A stretch of DNA of 59,322 nt from the NCBI GenBank assembly GCA_003228195.2, contig QGNO01000007.1, positions 1-59,322 of the forward strand. Reading direction: 5' to 3'. Shown piece after piece: positions 8,910 to 17,153 of this stretch. Under the pieces are notes generated by a model. That model ran no database searches and was not told the DNA's origin. It worked only from the letters and a program-made list of their open reading frames with translations. The stretch is from Chloroflexota bacterium (GTDB lineage: Bacteria > Chloroflexota > Dehalococcoidia > Lucifugimonadales > QGNO01). The position numbers and the translations under genes are program-made. Each line of letters opens with the position of its first letter. Positions within the stretch are counted from its first letter, which is position 1.

Positions 8910-9869
8910 CTATTCGTATCGAATTCTAGGATCTAGCCATGCATAGGTCAAATCCACAACCAGATTAATTGCCAAAGAAACAAACGCAAAATACATGATG
9001 TAAGCTTGTATGGTTGGTAGGTCCCGCAGGAACAACGCATCTAACAGCCCCCGCCCTATCCCTGGTAAATTGAAAATCAATTCTATTACCACTGTTCCTG
9101 AGAAGAGTACACCGAACTGAAAGCCAGCATAGGTAATAATTGGGAGTAGCGCATTCCTCAAGCCATGCCTTATAATGACCACTTTTTCCGCTACCCCTTT
9201 TGCTCTTGCCGTCCTAATGTAATCCTCTCTCATGCATTCCAAAAGCTGTGTGCGTGTTAGTCGCATAAGTAGCCCACTGCTGTGAATTCCTAGTGCGATG
9301 GCTGCAGGCACCATTTGTTGAATGGCCGAGGAAGGATTTACCCAGATGTGACTAAACCCCAGAGGAGGGAGCCAGTTGAAAAAGCGAGACATCACCAATA
9401 TAAGCAGAAGGCCTAAAAAGAAGGTGGGTATTGCGAGAGCGAATATACTAAATCCTCGCAAGAAATAATCTGCCAATCCATCCTGCTTGACAGCAGCGAT
9501 AATCCCTATAGGAATAGACGTGAGTATGATAGTTGTGAAAGCTATTACGCCTAACTGTAGTGTTACCGGGACTTGTCTTTGAAACTCTTCGAATATGGGT
9601 TTGTTTAATACAAAAGATGTTCCCAGGTCACCTCGCACTAGTCCCCACATCCAATCCAAATACTGGATGTATATGGGTCTGTCGAGGCCGAGCTCCTGAG
9701 TGACCTTTATAACGTCTTCTTCGGTAAATGTCCCTTCACCTGAGGGGCCACCAAGTATCGCAGCCGCGACATCACCAGGCATAACCCTAAGGAGAAGGAA
9801 TATCACAAGAGATACCCCTATTAAGGTGGGTATGAACATCAGTAGCCTTCTAAAAATGTACTTCCGCAA
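8910..9869 (-). CDS. Peptide/nickel-type ABC transporter permease, DppB-like
   Basis: A 319-residue membrane permease of the DppB/OppB family. The N-terminus RKYIFRRLLMFIPTLIGVSL and the following VMPGDVA are characteristic, and the EAA loop appears as DYIRTARAKGVAEKVVIIRH. I chose the TTG at 9869-9867 as the start. It yields the normal family N-terminus and has AGAGG ten nucleotides upstream. The ATG 23 codons earlier (9938) adds an unusual polar tail and lies inside the stem of a strong hairpin (9902-9942). The gene sits between the solute-binding lipoprotein and the DppC-like permease, all minus strand, and forms the heterodimeric channel with the latter. The start choice is inferred; the family assignment is firm. 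Confidence 0.85.
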   Translation of the reverse strand: MRKYIFRRLLMFIPTLIGVSLVIFLLLRVMPGDVAAAILGGPSGEGTFTEEDVIKVTQELGLDRPIYIQYLDWMWGLVRGDLGTSFVLNKPIFEEFQRQVPVTLQLGVIAFTTIILTSIPIGIIAAVKQDGLADYFLRGFSIFALAIPTFFLGLLLILVMSRFFNWLPPLGFSHIWVNPSSAIQQMVPAAIALGIHSSGLLMRLTRTQLLECMREDYIRTARAKGVAEKVVIIRHGLRNALLPIITYAGFQFGVLFSGTVVIELIFNLPGIGRGLLDALFLRDLPTIQAYIMYFAFVSLAINLVVDLTYAWLDPRIRYE

Positions 9870-9901
9870 CTTCTGCTTAACCTCTTGTGTTGGAGTTGTA
9901 G

Positions 9902-9942
9902 TTGTGTGCAGGTCGCATCGGTTGGGTGCGGCCTGCACACAA
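9902..9942 (-). promoter_or_regulatory. Intergenic hairpin between solute-binding protein and DppB-like permease
   Basis: A perfect 11-bp inverted repeat (9902-9912 with 9932-9942) continues, after one mismatch, as a 4-bp inner stem (CGCA/TGCG) closing a nine-base loop. No U-tract follows on the minus strand, so it is not a classical terminator. It lies directly after the binding-protein stop codon. Such hairpins commonly protect the binding-protein mRNA and lower permease expression. The upstream in-frame ATG of the permease is buried in its stem. Confidence 0.7.
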
Positions 9943-9956
9943 TTCAGAAACTAGAA

Positions 9957-11891
9957 CTAGAGCTGAGGCAACTGCGGGTAAGGATTCTTAGCTTCCTTAG
10001 CTAACCAGACGTTTTCCAGCGAGTAATTGGCAGCATGGAACAGAGGTGGGGACCAACCTCTCCAAGTGCCACGATGGCCTTGTAAGAGACCAGGTCTAAC
10101 CATGCCAATCCACGCGGCATCCTTGTTCCATAGAATGTCGGCCATCTCACGTAGAACAGGTTGTCTGTCCTTCACGTCGACTAGAAGAAGCTCTTTTTCT
10201 TTGAGCGCATACCAATCAGGGTTGTCCCATCCGCCGAAGGTGAATCCACCTTTCTGGTAAGTCTGGTGAATTGACACATAGAAGGCGGCAGGGTCTACGA
10301 AGGAGGCTCCTTTGCTTTCCATTCGGAGACCAAACTCGAGCTTCTTAGAAGTCTCCCTGAGCACAGAGCTACTCGCAATAGTGTTTTTAGTGACGTCAAT
10401 GTAAATGTCTGAAAGTTGTTCAACAATTACGTCAGCTCTGCAAGACTCGTTCTCAAGTAGCTCAGTCGAGATACGGTTATTTGGACCGTATCCTGCATCT
10501 TGCATCATCTTCTGCGCAGTTACGATGTCGGCTTTCTTCTTGGCGGTATCAGGATCGAGTCCGATCATATTGTCGAACCATTCTTCCTGAGTGTACACAA
10601 AAGCTTGACCGATAAAGTAAGGAGTGGAGAAGAATCCTATGCCATCATGACACAGTGTGTTCATTATCCCTCTGTCCATACGAGTTTGTATGGCTTGCCT
10701 TACTTTCCGGGCAGTCGGATCACTGAGAGGTCCGAACGGGGCTTTTGAGACGTTAAGTTCAAAACCTCGGAATCCAGGGGCTGCAACCAGTGGGAATGCG
10801 GCCTCCTCGCCGATGGCCTTTTGCAAATCTAAAACTGGCCTCAGTCTAAATCCGGTGCTGAACACTTCCGCTGCGTCAATCCTGCCAACACGGAAGTTTG
10901 CTATTCGGGTCGTCGCGTCTGGGATGGTGAACAAGTTGAATCCATCCATGTACGGGAGACCGTCTCGGAAATATTGGGGATGCTTCTCAGCCTTCCAGTA
11001 GTTTGACATTTCCCCTTCTACAATCTTGAAGGGACCAGTTCCTACTACCTCGCCTTTATCAAATTCAAAGTCGCGATAGCCAGTAACTGTGTCAGCGTCA
11101 ATTTGTTTTGCGTACTTAGACGGTGTTACAGAGTTCCATCCAGAGGCGAAACAGTTTATCCATGCGCCCTTTGCCACAGGCAATCTGAGGGTCAATTCTC
11201 TAGGTCCGGTGATTTCCGCACCTGGATTGGCGACCTTTGCACCAGCACCGTTATCACCCTCAGTTATTGGGTTCAAGAATTCTCGGAAACACCCGAATCT
11301 ATTGGCTCTTACGCCGTTGGGGCGCTCGATGATTCTGTAAGCGTTGTAGTAGGCATCTTCGATAGTGAAGGGGTTACCTTCGTGGTCTATTACGCCCTCT
11401 CGAATTTGAAGAACCCAAGTCTTTCCCGCATCCTTGATTTCCCAAGACTCTGCGATGTCGCCTTCCAGGGTCAGTCTGTCATTGAGGTTTGCCCTTATAT
11501 ATTGGCCGAAAAGGTTTCCAATATTGGCAATGCTTCCCCAGCCGAATCCTTGGTTACCGTGGAGAGGATCCCATCGGTTGATACCAGTCATTGGGAGGTT
11601 TGTTACTCCGCCATAAATAGGCTTCTCTCCAGGCGCTGGGGCCGGAGTTGGAGTACTAGTTGGTTTGGGTTTTGCCACCGCAGTTACGCCAGGTAGCGGC
11701 GCGACTGGTACCGGGGTAGCGGTTGGGAGCGTGAAGGTTGGGAAGACAGCTGGCGCTGTTGGCGTAGCGGTTGGTGCGGCTGGTGCCGCTGGCGCCGCTG
11801 GTTCGTCAGACGAACCGCACGCTAAAACGATCAGCAAACTTAATCCCAAGGCCATTCCGAACACCCTTCTTGTTGTAAGTCCTAATTTCAT
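9957..11891 (-). CDS. Family 5 extracellular solute-binding lipoprotein (peptide ABC importer)
   Basis: A 644-residue periplasmic or surface-bound binding protein of the SBP_bac_5 (DppA/OppA) family. The N-terminus has a signal sequence ending in the lipobox LIVLAC (Cys25). A long Ala/Pro/Thr-rich tether follows (about residues 28-90), which should hold the domain away from the membrane. The mature part shows typical landmarks such as SWEIKDAGKTWVLQIREGV and, near the middle, TGPFKIVEGE. The start is supported by a TAGGAGG ribosome-binding site. It is the first gene of an operon with two permeases. A candidate promoter and a 5' UTR stem-loop lie upstream. The ligand is not predictable from sequence; peptides are most common for this family. 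Confidence 0.9.
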   Translation of the reverse strand: MKLGLTTRRVFGMALGLSLLIVLACGSSDEPAAPAAPAAPTATPTAPAVFPTFTLPTATPVPVAPLPGVTAVAKPKPTSTPTPAPAPGEKPIYGGVTNLPMTGINRWDPLHGNQGFGWGSIANIGNLFGQYIRANLNDRLTLEGDIAESWEIKDAGKTWVLQIREGVIDHEGNPFTIEDAYYNAYRIIERPNGVRANRFGCFREFLNPITEGDNGAGAKVANPGAEITGPRELTLRLPVAKGAWINCFASGWNSVTPSKYAKQIDADTVTGYRDFEFDKGEVVGTGPFKIVEGEMSNYWKAEKHPQYFRDGLPYMDGFNLFTIPDATTRIANFRVGRIDAAEVFSTGFRLRPVLDLQKAIGEEAAFPLVAAPGFRGFELNVSKAPFGPLSDPTARKVRQAIQTRMDRGIMNTLCHDGIGFFSTPYFIGQAFVYTQEEWFDNMIGLDPDTAKKKADIVTAQKMMQDAGYGPNNRISTELLENESCRADVIVEQLSDIYIDVTKNTIASSSVLRETSKKLEFGLRMESKGASFVDPAAFYVSIHQTYQKGGFTFGGWDNPDWYALKEKELLLVDVKDRQPVLREMADILWNKDAAWIGMVRPGLLQGHRGTWRGWSPPLFHAANYSLENVWLAKEAKNPYPQLPQL

Positions 11892-11903
11892 TTTTTCCTC
11901 CTA

Positions 11904-11962
11904 GATCACAACGACCTATTTTCCATGAACAAAAACGCAAAGGCTCGACTCGTCTTGTGATC
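11904..11962 (-). promoter_or_regulatory. 5' UTR stem-loop ahead of the solute-binding protein gene
   Basis: GATCACAA at 11904-11911 pairs perfectly with TTGTGATC at 11955-11962. The pairing extends by GAC/GTC across one bulged base, giving about 11 bp around a 36-nt loop. On the minus-strand transcript its 3' side abuts the TAGGAGG ribosome-binding site. It could modulate translation or mRNA stability, or the palindrome could be a DNA operator. It matches no riboswitch class I know. Confidence 0.45.
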
Positions 11963-11999
11963 ACTTTTCAGAGTTATTTCTTTGAGTTTTTCCGACGCA

Positions 12000-12028
12000 A
12001 GAGTACTAAGCGTGTAATCTTATGTCAA
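12000..12028 (-). promoter_or_regulatory. Candidate promoter of the solute-binding protein operon
   Basis: On the minus strand, TTGACA (12028-12023), a 17-nt spacer and TACTCT (12005-12000) form a sigma-70-like promoter. It predicts a leader of about 100 nt that includes the stem-loop described above. The 242-nt divergent region 11892-12133 otherwise holds only the opposing promoter. Confidence 0.5.
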
Positions 12029-12063
12029 GCCCCTGCTGAAGCTGAGGGAGTGTTCTAAACCAC

Positions 12064-12092
12064 TTGACAAAGCATGCCTCAAAACGTACTTT
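12064..12092 (+). promoter_or_regulatory. Candidate promoter of the ECF-S-like gene cluster
   Basis: TTGACA (12064-12069), a 17-nt spacer and TACTTT (12087-12092) face away from the opposing promoter of the peptide transporter. The expected transcription start, near 12100, supports the ATG at 12134 over an earlier in-frame ATG at 12074, which overlaps this promoter. Confidence 0.5.
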
Positions 12093-12133
12093 ACGGCAGT
12101 CACGAAAGTATTCGATTACAGGAGATCCAAAAC

Positions 12134-12763
12134 ATGCAAACAGCTGTACGTCGAACCAAGGCTTTAATGAAAGAGCGGGTTATACCGAACCAAATGGTTC
12201 AACCAGGAATCCTGATGATGATTCTTGCAATCATATTAATGACGAACTATGTTTTGGTTCGCCAGCCGAACATTAAATTATTTGACGTTTTGGTTTTCGT
12301 TACGGGCTACACTTTAGGCTTCCGTCGCGGTGCTCTGGTTGCAGTGGCTGGATGGCTGATATATGGAAATTTCAATCCGTTTGGCCCTACCACGGCTACT
12401 CTGTTGGCAGTAGTTTCATTGTCTCAAGTTATCTATGCTGCGGCTGGGGCTTTTCTCAGGATCGTTTTGAGCAACAATAAGATCAAGTTTACTCCTGGCT
12501 ACCACACCCTTCTAATCGGACTTTTGGCTATATTAACTACGCTTAGTTATGACTTGATAACAAATCTCTATACAGGACTGACTTGGGCGAGTCTAGCTGG
12601 GTCGTCTGATACGTACGAATGGCTCAAGGTTGCTGTGTTCAATCCTGGGGCTTTGTATTTCAGTTTTGCCCATGTGGCTAGCAACGCGCTATTTTTTGTA
12701 GGATTGAGTCCTTTATTGGTTAGGTTGATTAGTAAACTAGAGGACACCCGAAAGGCTGACTGA
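12134..12763 (+). CDS. ECF-transporter S-component-like membrane protein
   Basis: A 209-residue protein with about six hydrophobic segments. The second segment, around LFDVLVFVTGYTLGFRRGALVAVAGWLIYGNFNPFGP, resembles the small-barrel fold of ECF S components (YpdP/cobalamin/riboflavin-type). These capture vitamins or metals in the membrane. I chose the ATG at 12134 because GGAG lies nine nucleotides upstream and the earlier ATG would lie in the promoter. The next gene, two nucleotides downstream, encodes a DUF4430 lipoprotein. DUF4430 is the transcobalamin-C-terminal-like domain, so the pair may handle a corrinoid. No ECF ATPase or T component is present in the window, so they would have to be supplied in trans. 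The specificity is inference. Confidence 0.6.
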   Translation: MQTAVRRTKALMKERVIPNQMVQPGILMMILAIILMTNYVLVRQPNIKLFDVLVFVTGYTLGFRRGALVAVAGWLIYGNFNPFGPTTATLLAVVSLSQVIYAAAGAFLRIVLSNNKIKFTPGYHTLLIGLLAILTTLSYDLITNLYTGLTWASLAGSSDTYEWLKVAVFNPGALYFSFAHVASNALFFVGLSPLLVRLISKLEDTRKAD

Positions 12764-12765
12764 AG

Positions 12766-13221
12766 GTGACGTCAATCAGGCTTTTAAGATATCTGTGTTT
12801 TGCAGCTTTATTACTTTGGTTGCTTGTGGCCTGCTCGGATAGTGATGAGGCTCGGAAAGTGCCAGTAGGTACGGTTAAGGCTAGTATGCTCGTGCAAGGC
12901 GAGGAGGCCAAACCAGAATGGTTCCGTGGCATTGAAATTCCGACAGGCACTGATGCATATGCCTTCACTCAAATTGTTACAGAAGGTAACATGAAATCTA
13001 CTTTCTATCCTGAATATAGGTCGCATTTTGTTGAGGGAATTAGGGGGGTAGAAAACCAACCGCCACATTATTGGATGATATATATATGGAATGAAACTAC
13101 GGGTAAATGGGAGCCTCTCCCAGTGGCGTCTGATTTTTTCTCGGTTAAGGACGGACATACGTTGGCTTGGCACTATACTGATGCCAACAATTTGGAGTCA
13201 GTGACACTTTTGGTGCCGTAG
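12766..13221 (+). CDS. DUF4430 (transcobalamin-like) lipoprotein
   Basis: A 151-residue secreted lipoprotein starting with GTG, two nucleotides after the stop of the ECF-S-like gene, so translation is probably coupled. The N-terminal signal sequence ends in the lipobox WLLVAC (Cys23). The C-terminal half (about residues 85-150), with YWMIYIWNE, a conserved middle turn and KDGHTLAWHY, matches the DUF4430 pattern of a small beta-domain related to the C-terminal domain of transcobalamin/intrinsic factor. It probably presents a ligand to the neighbouring membrane protein at the outer face of the cytoplasmic membrane. Cobalamin is the suggested ligand because of the domain; no ligand-binding residues can be assigned. 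Confidence 0.65.
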   Translation: MTSIRLLRYLCFAALLLWLLVACSDSDEARKVPVGTVKASMLVQGEEAKPEWFRGIEIPTGTDAYAFTQIVTEGNMKSTFYPEYRSHFVEGIRGVENQPPHYWMIYIWNETTGKWEPLPVASDFFSVKDGHTLAWHYTDANNLESVTLLVP

Positions 13222-13231
13222 GGGTGTAAAG

Positions 13232-13852
13232 ATGACAAGATTCATTTTAGTAAGACATGGTGAAACTGATTGGAACAAAGAACATAGAATTCAGGGTCAT
13301 GCTGATGCGCCGCTTAATGCGGATGGGATTGCTCAGGCAAAAAGCATAGCGACACGTTTGTTTGACACCCCGGTGCACGCTATTTTTTCCAGCGACGTTT
13401 CCCGCACTAGGGAAACGGCTGCAATTATTGCCGCAGACAGAGGAATTGAAATTCAAGAGATGTTTGATTTACGGGAACGCAACTATGGAAAATGGGAAGG
13501 GGTGACTCAGGGTGAATGGGAAGCGAGTGACCCTGCGGGATTCGCCCATTGGAAAAGAGCTCCAGAGACCTATGTCCCGCCGGGAGGCGAAAGTTTGCAG
13601 GAGGTACATGAACGGGCTGTCCGAGCCTATAATTACATAAGTCAGAACCAATCGTCTCGTTCAACAGTTGTTGTAGTGGGGCATGGAGCGGCTCTTCTTG
13701 TTCTGACGGTTCACCTGTTGCAGTTACCCCTCAAAGCCCGCAACAATTTCAATTTGAGCAACACCAGTCTTTCAGTCCTTGACGTCGGCCAGGATTTTAC
13801 TGTGATCAGACTTTGGAACGATGTTTCGCACAGGGGCATATCTATCCCGTAG
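13232..13852 (+). CDS. Histidine phosphatase family protein (phosphoglycerate mutase-like)
   Basis: A 206-residue cytoplasmic member of the histidine phosphatase superfamily. The phosphohistidine motif RHGETDWN is at residues 8-15 and the second catalytic histidine is in GHGAAL at about 149-154. The catalytic acid is probably the Glu in the ERNYGKWEG region (about 82-90). The enzyme removes phosphate from small phosphorylated metabolites. It follows the DUF4430 gene by 10 nt on the same strand. This neighbourhood makes an alpha-ribazole phosphatase (CobC) role in cobalamin assembly conceivable, but the family is too promiscuous to name. A general phosphoglycerate-mutase-like phosphatase is the safe call. 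Confidence 0.85.
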   Translation: MTRFILVRHGETDWNKEHRIQGHADAPLNADGIAQAKSIATRLFDTPVHAIFSSDVSRTRETAAIIAADRGIEIQEMFDLRERNYGKWEGVTQGEWEASDPAGFAHWKRAPETYVPPGGESLQEVHERAVRAYNYISQNQSSRSTVVVVGHGAALLVLTVHLLQLPLKARNNFNLSNTSLSVLDVGQDFTVIRLWNDVSHRGISIP

Positions 13853-13949
13853 CCTTGTAGTTCCACTTGCTTAATTCAATAAACTAAAAACGAACATTTT
13901 GATATCTACGGATGTTGCTTACTTAAAGATTCGGTAATCGGAGGTAATT

Positions 13950-14777
13950 ATGGCTAAGGTTCTTATTTCAGTTGATATGGAGGGAGTTAGCGGAGTAGTT
14001 CATGGTGACCATACTGGGAGAGACGGTAAGGACTACGATATGGCGCGCAGATTAATGACCCTTGAGGCTAACGCCGCAGTTGAAGGTGCTTTTCAGGGTG
14101 GAGCCCAGGAAGTGGTGATCAATGACAGTCATGGGACTCAACGTAATCTACTTCCGGAATTGCTTGATCAAAGAGCAACCGTAATAACCGGCTCACCAAA
14201 ACCGCAAACAATGATGGCTGGATTGGATGATACATTTGATGCTGTTCTGTGCGTAGGCTACCACGCTATGGCAGGATCAGAAGGGATACTTGACCACACA
14301 ATTTCTGGAAGAGTAGTTCAAGAGATACTGGTTAATGGAAGCCCACAGGGTGAGCTCGGACTGAATGCTGGTATCGCAGCACATCACGGAGTGCCTATTG
14401 TTATGGTTTCCGGAGATACGACTTGTTGTGAACAGGCAAGGGGTCTGATACCAAACATAGAATGCGCGGTGGTAAAAGAGCCGCTGACTAGGTATGCCGC
14501 TAAGAATCTCTCACCGCTGTCTGCGCAAGAGTTAGTGAGGGGAAAGGCCAGGTTGGGGGTAGAACGGTTGTTGGAGATTGAACCGGCAAAATTCTCTAGT
14601 CCGTTCACTCTAACCCTTAAATTTGTGAATTCTGCCATGGCTGATGTCGCGCAGTGGGTGCCAGGAGTATCCAGGGAAAACGCGACTACTGTTTCCTTTA
14701 CCTCGGATAATTTCCTCGTAGCGTTTCAGTGTTTCAGAGTTGTAATACTAGCAGCGGGAACTACTCTAGCTCATTGA
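13950..14777 (+). CDS. M55 family D-aminopeptidase
   Basis: A 275-residue zinc peptidase of family M55, whose best-known member is Bacillus subtilis DppA, a decameric D-aminopeptidase. The metal and catalytic residues are all visible: Asp9 and Glu11 in SVDMEGVSG, His61 in NDSHG, His105 in GYHA, His116 in LDHT, and Glu135 in GELGLN. It releases N-terminal D-amino acids from short peptides, for example those derived from peptidoglycan. The start is strongly supported by CGGAGGTAATT before the ATG. In B. subtilis dppA sits inside the dipeptide-transport operon. Here a peptide-type ABC importer lies about 2 kb away on the opposite strand, so a shared role in peptide use is reasonable. Confidence 0.88.
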   Translation: MAKVLISVDMEGVSGVVHGDHTGRDGKDYDMARRLMTLEANAAVEGAFQGGAQEVVINDSHGTQRNLLPELLDQRATVITGSPKPQTMMAGLDDTFDAVLCVGYHAMAGSEGILDHTISGRVVQEILVNGSPQGELGLNAGIAAHHGVPIVMVSGDTTCCEQARGLIPNIECAVVKEPLTRYAAKNLSPLSAQELVRGKARLGVERLLEIEPAKFSSPFTLTLKFVNSAMADVAQWVPGVSRENATTVSFTSDNFLVAFQCFRVVILAAGTTLAH

Positions 14778-14791
14778 GCATCTGATTAAAT

Positions 14792-16846
14792 TTAGGAATT
14801 TTCGAGTTGGTTACTTAATGTAGAAGCTTCGATAGTAGGCAAATTGCAGGTGTAATTTTGGCACACGAAAGCTGTTGGAGCGTTCTCTAGCATGTGTTTG
14901 TCTTTTAGTAACGGATACTTGATGTAGTCATTTCCCTGGCCAGGCTGGAAGCCTGATACTACTTTGTTGGGTAAGAATCGACCAAATACTTCATCTATGA
15001 GTTCCTGAGTCCTGGTATCTTTAGTTGAGCCCACTAGAGCTATTTCTTTCGGTGTAGATAAGTGGAAATCCAGTACGCAAAGCCAATGTCCAAACCCCAT
15101 TGGTGCTCTTGAGATGACCATCCTTAAGGATCGAAGCATTGTGTTGCCAACTTCCTTGTACTTGGTGTTATTTGTGAGAATGGCTAGCTTTAATAGTACA
15201 TCACTCGCCACAGCAGCCCCGCTCGGCGTAGCGTTGTCGAAGTAATCCTGGGGTCGCATAATGAGTTTTTCATGGTCGTTTCCAGTATCGTAAAAACTTT
15301 GATTCTTGTTGTCCCAAAACAGGTTAAGCATATCTGTCGCTAGACTATTGGCTTCGTTAAGCCATTTGAGATCAATAGTCAGAGCGTGTAGAGATATCAA
15401 CCCGTCAATCATGTTTGCATAATCTTCCAAATAACCAAGAAGTTTTGACACAGCTTTTTTGTGAGTTCGCTTGATTCTCCCTGAAGGTGAGCGGAGCTCC
15501 TCTAGTATAAAAGTTGCATTCTTTAATGAGATTTCTAAGTAATCAGCGCGTTTTAGCACGGCTGCCGCTTCAGCAAAGGCGCCAATCATCATTCCATTCC
15601 ATGCGGTAATAATCTTGTCGTCGGTTCCAGGTGCTATTCGTTTTTGCCTGTACGGCAAAAGTTTGGCCTTGGCATTCGCGAGCTTTACATCCAATTCTGC
15701 TTGGTTTATGCCGAATTCATTACATACATCTTCTGCAGATTTATGAACATGAAGGATGTTTTCCCCATCTGAGTGGGCGCCTTCGCCTACACCGTAGTAG
15801 CGGTTTATCAATTTACCCAGATCTTCCCCGAGTATTTGCTCAACCTCGGTTGGTTCCCAAAAGAAGTATTTACCCTCCTCTCCCTCACTGTCAGCATCCT
15901 GCGAAGAATAAAACCCTCCATTTGGGTTGGTCATCTCTCGGATTACGTAATCTAGGGTCTCTGTAACGATCCGCTTGTACTCTTGGCGACCTGTAATTTG
16001 GTAAGCGTGAAGATAAAGCTTGCTTAGGAGAGCGTTGTCATAAAGCATTTTTTCAAAATGTGGCACTAGCCATATCGCATCTGTAGAGTAGCGATGGAAT
16101 CCTCCACCAATCTGGTCATATATTCCACCCCGGCACATTTTCTCAAGAGTCATATCGGCCATTGCAAGTGCTTCAGTTTGGCCAGTTCGATTGTAATAAC
16201 GAAGGAGGAATTCGATTATCATTGGCTGTGGAAATTTTGGTGCTGTGCTAAAGCCACCGTCTTTCTGGTCGAATTCAGCGACTAATCCGTCAAAAGCTCT
16301 CGTGAGGATTTCTGATGTAAGCGGTTCTTGTCCTTGCGAACTCATTACTCCACTGTTCAGATGTGCTATTAACTGTTCGGCAGATTCTGTGATCTCTTTT
16401 CGCTGTTCTTGGTAGGCTTGGGATATTGCTCTTAGCACCCGAGTGAAGGATGGAATGCCATGACCCTCGTGAAGTGGGAAATACGTACCACCAAAGAAAG
16501 GCTTCCCATCAGGAGTTAGGAAAACACTCATAGGCCAGCCGCCTCGACCTGTCTGCGCTTGAACCGCACGCATGTATATTGAATCTACATCGGGGCGCTC
16601 TTCTCTATCGACTTTGATGTTGATAAAGTCCGTGTTCATTAGCTTCGCAGTTTCTACGTCTTCGAAAGATTCATGGGCCATAACGTGGCACCAGTGGCAA
16701 GCAGAATAGCCGACACTGAGAAATATTGGCTTGTCTTTTGCCTTAGCTTCTGAAAATGCCTCTTCGCACCAGGGATACCAATTCACTGGATTTTCCGCAT
16801 GTTGAAGAAGATACGGACTAGTTTCATTGATAAGGCGGTTGGTCAT
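14792..16846 (-). CDS. YyaL/SSP411 family thioredoxin-domain protein
   Basis: A 684-residue protein of the YyaL / spermatogenesis-associated protein 20 family. The N-terminal thioredoxin-like domain (about residues 1-165) opens with the family hallmark [20 protein letters not shown] and carries the redox-type motif CHWC near residue 50, followed by HESFED. The rest is an (alpha/alpha)-barrel resembling N-acylglucosamine 2-epimerases and glycosidases. The biochemical function of the family is not settled. The gene is monocistronic, convergent with the M55 peptidase (14 nt between their stops) and divergent from selD. Its length matches the family, and no disruption is visible. Confidence 0.9.
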   Translation of the reverse strand: MTNRLINETSPYLLQHAENPVNWYPWCEEAFSEAKAKDKPIFLSVGYSACHWCHVMAHESFEDVETAKLMNTDFINIKVDREERPDVDSIYMRAVQAQTGRGGWPMSVFLTPDGKPFFGGTYFPLHEGHGIPSFTRVLRAISQAYQEQRKEITESAEQLIAHLNSGVMSSQGQEPLTSEILTRAFDGLVAEFDQKDGGFSTAPKFPQPMIIEFLLRYYNRTGQTEALAMADMTLEKMCRGGIYDQIGGGFHRYSTDAIWLVPHFEKMLYDNALLSKLYLHAYQITGRQEYKRIVTETLDYVIREMTNPNGGFYSSQDADSEGEEGKYFFWEPTEVEQILGEDLGKLINRYYGVGEGAHSDGENILHVHKSAEDVCNEFGINQAELDVKLANAKAKLLPYRQKRIAPGTDDKIITAWNGMMIGAFAEAAAVLKRADYLEISLKNATFILEELRSPSGRIKRTHKKAVSKLLGYLEDYANMIDGLISLHALTIDLKWLNEANSLATDMLNLFWDNKNQSFYDTGNDHEKLIMRPQDYFDNATPSGAAVASDVLLKLAILTNNTKYKEVGNTMLRSLRMVISRAPMGFGHWLCVLDFHLSTPKEIALVGSTKDTRTQELIDEVFGRFLPNKVVSGFQPGQGNDYIKYPLLKDKHMLENAPTAFVCQNYTCNLPTIEASTLSNQLENS

Positions 16847-17153
16847 AATGTTGACTTAAATTACAAATTTGAGACTGTTCATTGTCGCATACATGTAGAA
16901 GCAGTGGGAAGGTTCGCAGCAATATTTCTTTGGATTTAGGGTTGTATAACAAGTTTTTTTCACTGTTGCGCTTAATTATTAGACGTCGTTTAATGAATAC
17001 CTCTAGATTATCTATCTTGACGGTTCAAAAGTGCCATGTCAGAATCTGAACGTGACCAAACATACTTTGAGTGGCATCTTTTTTCTAAACTCTCAATCCC
17101 TATTGGCGTGAATTATACTTCCGTGATTTATTTTTTGCTTGAAAGGAGGTCGC
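16847..17153. promoter_or_regulatory. Divergent intergenic region between the yyaL-like gene and selD
   Basis: This 307-nt AT-rich region has no ORF that I can support. Toward selD, TTGACG (17017-17022), a 17-nt spacer and CAGAAT (17040-17045) form a weak promoter candidate. A TATACT box at 17114-17119 is a second candidate, without a good -35 element. The selD ribosome-binding site (GAAAGGAGGT, 17141-17150) closes the region. I found no tRNA-Sec or other RNA gene in it. Confidence 0.35.

Noticed and set aside
12074-12133. N-terminal extension of the ECF-S-like protein from ATG 12074
   Set aside because: It overlaps a good promoter and has no ribosome-binding site, while ATG 12134 has GGAG upstream.
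11892-12133. Cobalamin riboswitch ahead of the ECF-S-like gene
   Set aside because: I looked for the conserved B12-box and core elements and did not find them.
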